DNA of 64,000 bases from positions 1,903,001 through 1,967,000 of the forward strand of contig NZ_CP116341.1 in NCBI RefSeq assembly GCF_033304595.1, in the 5' to 3' direction. Numbering within the stretch: the first letter of the stretch is position 1; each line of letters starts with the position of its first letter. The position numbers and the translations under genes were made by a program. The notes below the pieces were generated by a model that saw only the letters and a program-made list of their open reading frames with translations, ran no database searches and was not told the DNA's origin. Below, one piece after another: positions 62,929-64,000 of this stretch. The DNA is from Sporosarcina jeotgali. Its GTDB lineage: Bacteria > Bacillota > Bacilli > Bacillales_A > Planococcaceae.

Positions 62929-63408
62929 TTAAAAATTATCCAATGACTGTGATGTCAGTTGTTTTTCTTTTAATTCAGGGGCAGCAACGGTCACAGAGCC
63001 GATAATCGTCTGATCTCCGGATTCGTTTACGGCATTTACAACTATATCGATACGATTCTCATCAGTATGAACCGCTTGTACTTCTAATGTAATCGCGACT
63101 GTTTCGTAATGGTACACAGGAACAGGAAACTCCAGATGCTGAGCAAGAATATACGAGCCCGGGCCCGGTAAGTATTTAGAAACAGCCGACGTAATGATAC
63201 CGGTCAGCATAAGTGTCGGTACAATCGGTTTTTTAACGGCTGTTTGTGAAGCGAAATCATGTTGAATATAGATCGGATTCGGATCGTTCGTTAATCCAAG
63301 ATAGAGCAGAAGATCTCTATCTTCTATTTTTTCAGTCAATTTAAGTTTCTCTCCAACCTTAATATCGTTAATCCCTCTTCCGACTCTTCTTTTTTTACCA
63401 AGTATCAA
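62929..63408 (-). CDS. MaoC-like (hot-dog fold) dehydratase
   Basis: A 159-residue hot-dog fold protein of the MaoC/R-specific enoyl-CoA hydratase type: the hydratase-2 core LGLTNDPNPIYIQHDFASQTAVKKPIVP (about 37-64, with Asp and His active residues) and the following PTLMLTGIITSAVSKYLPGPGSYILAQHLEF. The probable substrate is an (R)-3-hydroxyacyl or trans-2-enoyl thioester, but no pathway gene is adjacent. It stands between mdh and phoP and overlaps neither; its presence here is shared by several Bacillus-type genomes as I recall. Confidence 0.82.
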   Translation of the reverse strand: MILGKKRRVGRGINDIKVGEKLKLTEKIEDRDLLLYLGLTNDPNPIYIQHDFASQTAVKKPIVPTLMLTGIITSAVSKYLPGPGSYILAQHLEFPVPVYHYETVAITLEVQAVHTDENRIDIVVNAVNESGDQTIIGSVTVAAPELKEKQLTSQSLDNF

Positions 63409-63466
63409 AAAAAGTCCCCCTTATTAGGTACTGTCCATCTACTTTAAAGTCTATCATAAAACGAAA

Positions 63467-63505
63467 ATAAATCGAGTGGTGTCTATAGACACCACTCGAT
63501 TTATT
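63467..63505. terminator. terminator after mdh
   Basis: A perfect palindrome AAATAAATCGAGTGGTGTC with its complement around a TATA loop; 7 bases after the mdh stop. A/T-rich ends allow use on both strands. Confidence 0.85.
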
Positions 63506-63511
63506 AGAATA

Positions 63512-64000
63512 TCAGGCGAGCACTTCCATGACAGCTTTCACGGAGTCTGCTGATTTACGCAGCGCCTGTTTCTCTTCGTCTGTTAAATCAAGTTCAATAA
63601 TCTTTTCAATTCCGTTTTTCCCCAGGACCGTCGGAACCCCCAAGTAAATCCCATCCATCCCGAATTCGCCTTCCAGATAAGCGATCGCAGGAATAATCCG
63701 CTTCTGATCTTTCAAAATGGATTCGGCCATTTCCACGAGAGCAGCAGCCGGAGCATAATATGCGGATCCATTGCCGAGAAGGTTTACGATCTCTGCACCG
63801 CCTTTACGCGTCCGCTGCACAATTTCTTCAATCCGCTCGGCGGAGATTAACGTATCTAGCGGCACCCCTCCGGCAGCAGAATATCGGACGAGCGGCACCA
63901 TATCGTCCCCATGTCCGCCTAACACGAATCCAGACACGTCTTTCACTGAAACATTCAGCTCTTGCGCAACGAATGTGCGGAAGCGCGCCGTATCCAAGAC
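63512..64000 (-). CDS. mdh: malate dehydrogenase (C-terminal part)
   Basis: NAD-dependent oxidation of malate to oxaloacetate in the TCA cycle. About 162 C-terminal residues are in the window; the N-terminal half with the NAD-binding domain lies beyond the right edge. Visible: [16 protein letters not shown], the catalytic histidine in [25 protein letters not shown], and the conserved [26 protein letters not shown]. The apparent TTG start at 63997 is inside the gene and is not its start. Lactate dehydrogenase is less likely given GGHGDDMVP and the phoP neighbourhood. Confidence 0.95.
   Translation of the reverse strand, partial: VLDTARFRTFVAQELNVSVKDVSGFVLGGHGDDMVPLVRYSAAGGVPLDTLISAERIEEIVQRTRKGGAEIVNLLGNGSAYYAPAAALVEMAESILKDQKRIIPAIAYLEGEFGMDGIYLGVPTVLGKNGIEKIIELDLTDEEKQALRKSADSVKAVMEVLA

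Overview
The window looks like the chromosome of a low-to-mid GC, endospore-forming Firmicute of the Planococcaceae, most likely Sporosarcina or a close relative. The reasons are: strong protein similarity and gene order shared with Bacillus subtilis (lcfA-fadR-fadB-etfB-etfA-trxA-uvrC; zapA/rnhC-pheT-pheS-ysgA-sspI; infC-rpmI-rplT-ysdA; thrS-dnaI-dnaB-nrdR-gapB-coaE-mutM-polA-phoR-phoP-mdh); a spore SASP gene (sspI); and a meso-diaminopimelate dehydrogenase, which B. subtilis lacks but Lysinibacillus/Sporosarcina-type bacilli have. Most genes are on the minus strand, so the replication fork probably moves from high to low coordinates.

Layout. 1-7800: uvrC (cut by the left edge), trxA and the fatty-acid degradation cluster etfA-etfB-fadB / fadR / lcfA, with two FadR-type operators at matching positions behind good promoters; then a DUF350 membrane protein and a 28-residue membrane peptide. 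7876-12842: mutS2, polX, cvpA, zapA (DNA repair and cell division). 13003-16315: rnhC, then an accessory insertion: two arrays of 21-bp repeats (13 and about 27 units) flanking a lone NERD-domain nuclease-like gene and three copies of a small palindromic element. 16316-22241: pheT/pheS behind a T-box, the rRNA methyltransferase ysgA, sspI, and argF with arginine-box-like sequences. 22372-28345: M42 aminopeptidase, ddh, an MFS transporter, recQ, a hemerythrin-like protein. 28527-30408: divergent phospholipid genes pssA and psd plus the DedA-type lipid translocase. 30443-30664: a decayed EAL-domain pseudogene. 30777-36634: cydABCD (cytochrome bd and its ABC assembly exporter), divergent from catalase. 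38494-45629: PdaC-like deacetylase, trhO with a structured leader, a DUF368 undecaprenyl-phosphate transporter, ferredoxin-NADP reductase, a small acidic protein, M3 oligoendopeptidase. 45711-48265: NADPH:quinone reductase-like protein, an XRE regulator, all-alpha dUTPase, ysdA. 48395-49598: infC-rpmI-rplT behind an L20-type leader. 50121-64000: thrS (T-box), the replication helicase-loading pair dnaI/dnaB, nrdR, gapB, coaE, mutM, polA, phoR/phoP, a MaoC protein and mdh (cut by the right edge).

The parts most worth follow-up are non-coding. (i) The 21-bp arrays alternate AACGAGCGGG and AATGAGCGGG units and together carry 34 copies of AGCGG (the B. subtilis AddAB Chi sequence), all on one strand, around a nuclease-like gene. 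(ii) A 130-133 bp structured element occurs twice (4587-4716 and 49935-50067) with compensatory base changes in several helices. (iii) The trhO mRNA has a structured, unassigned leader. Several starts are non-canonical (infC ATT; fadR probably CTG; polA and zapA GTG; psd, the dUTPase gene and ysdA TTG). No IS element, prophage, tRNA, rRNA or CRISPR array was seen.
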